From a bacterium (GTDB taxonomy: Bacteria; Patescibacteriota; Patescibacteriia; UBA1558; UBA10009), in contig JABHGM010000001.1 of assembly GCA_018672055.1 (NCBI GenBank), positions 571,494-608,976 of the forward strand: a DNA stretch of 37,483 nucleotides, in the 5' to 3' direction. Shown here one piece after another: positions 35,333 to 37,483 of this stretch. Both the position numbers and the translations under genes were made by a program. Every line of letters begins with the position of its first letter. Positions within the stretch are counted from its first letter, which is position 1. The notes under the pieces were generated by a model. It had not been told where the DNA came from, searched no databases, and saw only the letters and a program-made list of their open reading frames with translations.

Positions 35333-35341
35333 TATTTCCTC

Positions 35342-36658
35342 CTATTGGATTTCTACAGTATAAAATCCAGTTATGTTATTTTGTTCAGTTAATAAATATA
35401 GTTTATCTCCTTTTTTATCTATAAATAAATTATAATCATTTAATTCTAAAAAATCAATTATATTTCTTTTATCTCTACTATCAAGTTCATATATTTTTAA
35501 AGTATTATCAATTATCCCAAAAACATTAACTAAGCCTGGATGCCAGAAAGCATCTTTTAAGTTTCCTGCGGTTCTTTCTAATAGTATTGCACTATTATCT
35601 TCTGGAAAGTAAGTCCAGATTTCTGAGTTATTGTAATATACTAAATAATCATTATGCCAATTTAAATGATTAACATTTTTAATATATTTTTTAAATATTT
35701 CTTCTTTATCAGGTTCTAGTAAATAAGCTATTTCATCATCTAAATCAAGTAAAGCTAATAAATTTTGGTCTGAAGGTATAAACTTATAGTTAATTGAATT
35801 AGGTAGTACTAATAATTTAGTTGACTCGTTATTAAAATATGATTTCAAAAAGTATTTATTATTTACTGAGGTTACATATAATAATTTAGTTTTCCATGAT
35901 TCAAAAGCTAGGACTCTTTCATTGGTTACTAAGTTTATTTCTTTACTAGCTAAATCAATCTTATATAATAAGTTATTTTTTAATCCATAATATACATTAT
36001 CATTAAAATAATCTGATTTAATTTCAGTAAAGTTTAAATTTGTTAATTCAAAGAGGGAAGTTATATTATCAGTTATTGTATTATATATTAAGTAATCAGA
36101 ATTATTTTTTAAAATAAGATTTTGATTTGAATTAGTCCAAGCTATTAATTCTAAATTACTTGAATCAAAAGGAGTTTTTGATTCATTGTCTGAAATATCA
36201 TAAATAGTTAAAGATTCAATTAAATTATCTTCAGAAATTAATGCTACCTTATTTTTATCATGAGAAACTAATAACTTTGTAAAATCGCCAGGTAATAAAT
36301 TTACAAATTCTAAATTATTTTTAAATAATGTTACTTCTTCAGCAAATGTTGTTTCTTGAGGCCTGACTTCTAAATTTTTTTGCCATGTATGGTAATCTTC
36401 TTTTTCAACACGTACATCATAGAGGTTACCAAGTAAATTAGTAATCTGGGTTGGTGTTTCATTACTTTGTAGTTCATTATTTATATAGATACTAGCATTC
36501 TTAGGAAACGATTTAATAAAAATAACTCCTGTTTTTTCAATTATGCCTTTAGTAAGGTTATAGCGATAGCCTAAGGAATAAGAAATTAAAATAGGAGCTA
36601 ATATAAAAAATAATAGGATGAAAAATGAATATAATATTCTTCTTTTTTGCAGTGTCAT
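35342..36658 (-). CDS. Membrane-anchored PEGA-domain protein with a beta-propeller-like region
   Basis: A 438-residue protein with one N-terminal membrane helix (about residues 8-28) and a large outside part. Residues about 43-100 are a PEGA domain: 'GVIFIKSFPKNASIYINN' then 'TPTQITNLLGNLYDVRVEKE', the usual surface beta-sandwich. The rest has repeated blades with 'KLLVSHDKNKVALISEDN' and 'SDYLIYNTITDNITSLFEL', consistent with a WD40/TolB-like propeller. This architecture is frequent in Patescibacteria. The start has no Shine-Dalgarno, and the 60-residue gene follows it. The function is unknown; binding of surface glycan or peptidoglycan is a guess. Confidence 0.75.
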   Translation of the reverse strand: MTLQKRRILYSFFILLFFILAPILISYSLGYRYNLTKGIIEKTGVIFIKSFPKNASIYINNELQSNETPTQITNLLGNLYDVRVEKEDYHTWQKNLEVRPQETTFAEEVTLFKNNLEFVNLLPGDFTKLLVSHDKNKVALISEDNLIESLTIYDISDNESKTPFDSSNLELIAWTNSNQNLILKNNSDYLIYNTITDNITSLFELTNLNFTEIKSDYFNDNVYYGLKNNLLYKIDLASKEINLVTNERVLAFESWKTKLLYVTSVNNKYFLKSYFNNESTKLLVLPNSINYKFIPSDQNLLALLDLDDEIAYLLEPDKEEIFKKYIKNVNHLNWHNDYLVYYNNSEIWTYFPEDNSAILLERTAGNLKDAFWHPGLVNVFGIIDNTLKIYELDSRDKRNIIDFLELNDYNLFIDKKGDKLYLLTEQNNITGFYTVEIQ

Positions 36659-36696
36659 AAGTACTTGAATTTTTATCTATTTACTATTACAATAAG

Positions 36697-36702
36697 TATA
36701 AA
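36697..36702 (+). promoter_or_regulatory. -10-like element before the MurA-like gene
   Basis: TATAAA ends 16 bases before the ATG at 36719, again implying a leader of about 10 bases. No convincing -35 box is present, and this divergent region of 60 bases must also serve the PEGA gene. Confidence 0.35.
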
Positions 36703-36718
36703 TTATTAACATCATACT

Positions 36719-37483
36719 ATGTCTAAGTTTATAATTCAAGGAGGTCAGCCTTTAAAAGGTACAATTACTACAAATACCTCTAAAAACGCAGCTATTGCTT
36801 TGATTTGCGCTTCTTTGCTAAATAAAGGCACAACTACCTTATTTGGTGTGCCTAGAATACAAGAAGTTGAAAGAATTATTGAAGTTTTAGAGAGTATTGG
36901 AGTTAATTTTGAATGGTTTAAAAAACATGATTTAAAGATTACCCCACCCAAAAGAATAGACATGAAAAAGGTGAATAAGAAAGCAGCGATTAGAACACGT
37001 ATTATTATATTACTAGCTGGTGTTTTAAGTCATGATTTAAAAGAATTCTTTTTACCTAAGGCCGGTGGTTGTAGATTAGGCAAGAGAACAGTTAATCCAC
37101 ATTTTTTTGCTTTAGAAGAATTTGGTATAAAAGTTACTGAAAAATCTAATGGTAATTTAGTAACTCGTAATGTAATTAAAGCAGCTCCAGATTTAGTATT
37201 ATATGAATCAGGGGATACAGTAACCGAAAATGCACTTCTAGCTGCTTCTCGTATAAAAGACAAATCTGTAATTAAATTTGCTTCTGCTAATTATCAGGTT
37301 CAAGATTTATGTTACTTTTTAGAAACATTAGGAGTTAAGATAAAAGGTATTGGTACTACTACATTAGAAATTAAAGGTAAAAAGAAAATTAAGAAAAATG
37401 TTAAGCACTATTTATCTGAAGATCCTATTGAATCCATGTTTTATATCTCTCTAGCGGCAACTACTAAATCTTCATTTGTTATA
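36719..37483 (+). CDS. murA: UDP-N-acetylglucosamine 1-carboxyvinyltransferase (MurA) homologue, 3' end outside the window
   Basis: The frame runs open from the ATG at 36719 to the last base (255 codons visible of a family length of about 420). It has 'IQGGQPLKGTI' and 'TSKNAAIALI' (the Lys-Asn pair of MurA), the 'FFLPKAGGCRLGKRTVNPH' loop with the cysteine at the position of the fosfomycin-target Cys115, and 'LSEDPIESMFYI', which lies where the catalytic aspartate segment is found. It would start peptidoglycan synthesis by adding enolpyruvate to UDP-GlcNAc. It is diverged from the usual 'GGSKNA' and 'PGGCAIG' forms, so a MurA-like paralogue is possible. The gene is divergent from the PEGA-protein gene. 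Confidence 0.78.
   Translation, partial: MSKFIIQGGQPLKGTITTNTSKNAAIALICASLLNKGTTTLFGVPRIQEVERIIEVLESIGVNFEWFKKHDLKITPPKRIDMKKVNKKAAIRTRIIILLAGVLSHDLKEFFLPKAGGCRLGKRTVNPHFFALEEFGIKVTEKSNGNLVTRNVIKAAPDLVLYESGDTVTENALLAASRIKDKSVIKFASANYQVQDLCYFLETLGVKIKGIGTTTLEIKGKKKIKKNVKHYLSEDPIESMFYISLAATTKSSFVI

Noticed and set aside
36745-37263. Minus-strand reading frames opposite the MurA-like gene
   Set aside because: The plus strand is open from 36719 to the end with MurA motifs, so these are antisense shadows.

Overview
The window looks like part of a small, AT-rich bacterial genome, most likely from the Candidate Phyla Radiation (Patescibacteria). The grounds are: very low G+C in most genes; tightly packed genes with repeated 4-base ATGA overlaps; almost no Shine-Dalgarno sites before the large genes; a PEGA/propeller membrane protein (35342-36658) and a MurA-like gene (36719 to the end) in a style common in that group; and short archaeal-like versions of RmlA and AhcY. 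This placement is inference. No rRNA, tRNA or CRISPR array was seen.

Layout. (1) 1-2454: the end of a TPR-type protein and a secreted subtilisin-like protease with FG-GAP/VCBS-like repeats. (2) 2505-15413, plus strand: one long surface-glycan operon behind a good sigma-70 promoter. It holds a GT2, a divergent UDP-xylose-synthase-like SDR, metK, a GalE-like epimerase, UDP-glucuronate decarboxylase, several GT4/GT2 transferases, a YjjX-type NTPase, UDP-glucose dehydrogenase, a DUF2304 protein and a methyltransferase. Ugd plus Uxs would make UDP-glucuronate and UDP-xylose. (3) 15424-21784, minus strand: two tandem cassettes, each a promoter, a long conserved leader, a secreted protein with dockerin-like repeats and a type IX secretion (PorSS) C-terminal signal, and a terminator. 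Their promoters and leaders are about 90% identical and their terminators are identical over 62 bases. Their G+C is visibly higher and they have Shine-Dalgarno sites, so they look foreign to the surroundings. (4) 21826-27484: two large GT-C-like membrane proteins, one membrane-anchored protein and one small membrane protein, function unknown. (5) 27477-34711: an RmlC-like epimerase, HIT protein, adenosine kinase, AhcY, an ATP-grasp enzyme, two small unknown proteins, then rmlB, rmlD and rmlA for dTDP-L-rhamnose. (6) 34722-36658, minus strand: a small-gene operon with a zinc-ribbon protein of 43 residues and a possible frameshifted small gene, then a 60-residue protein and the PEGA protein. (7) 36719 to the end: a MurA homologue cut by the window edge.

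The genes fit together as a nucleotide-sugar and glycan-assembly island (UDP-GlcA, UDP-Xyl, dTDP-Rha and many glycosyltransferases). It also contains the S-adenosylmethionine use-and-disposal chain: MetK, methyltransferase, AhcY and adenosine kinase. The most unusual part is the tandem cassette pair at 15424-21784. Its conserved untranslated leader contains a strong promoter, a 20-base palindrome, a hairpin and a tiny upstream reading frame, and it is far better conserved than most of the proteins it precedes.
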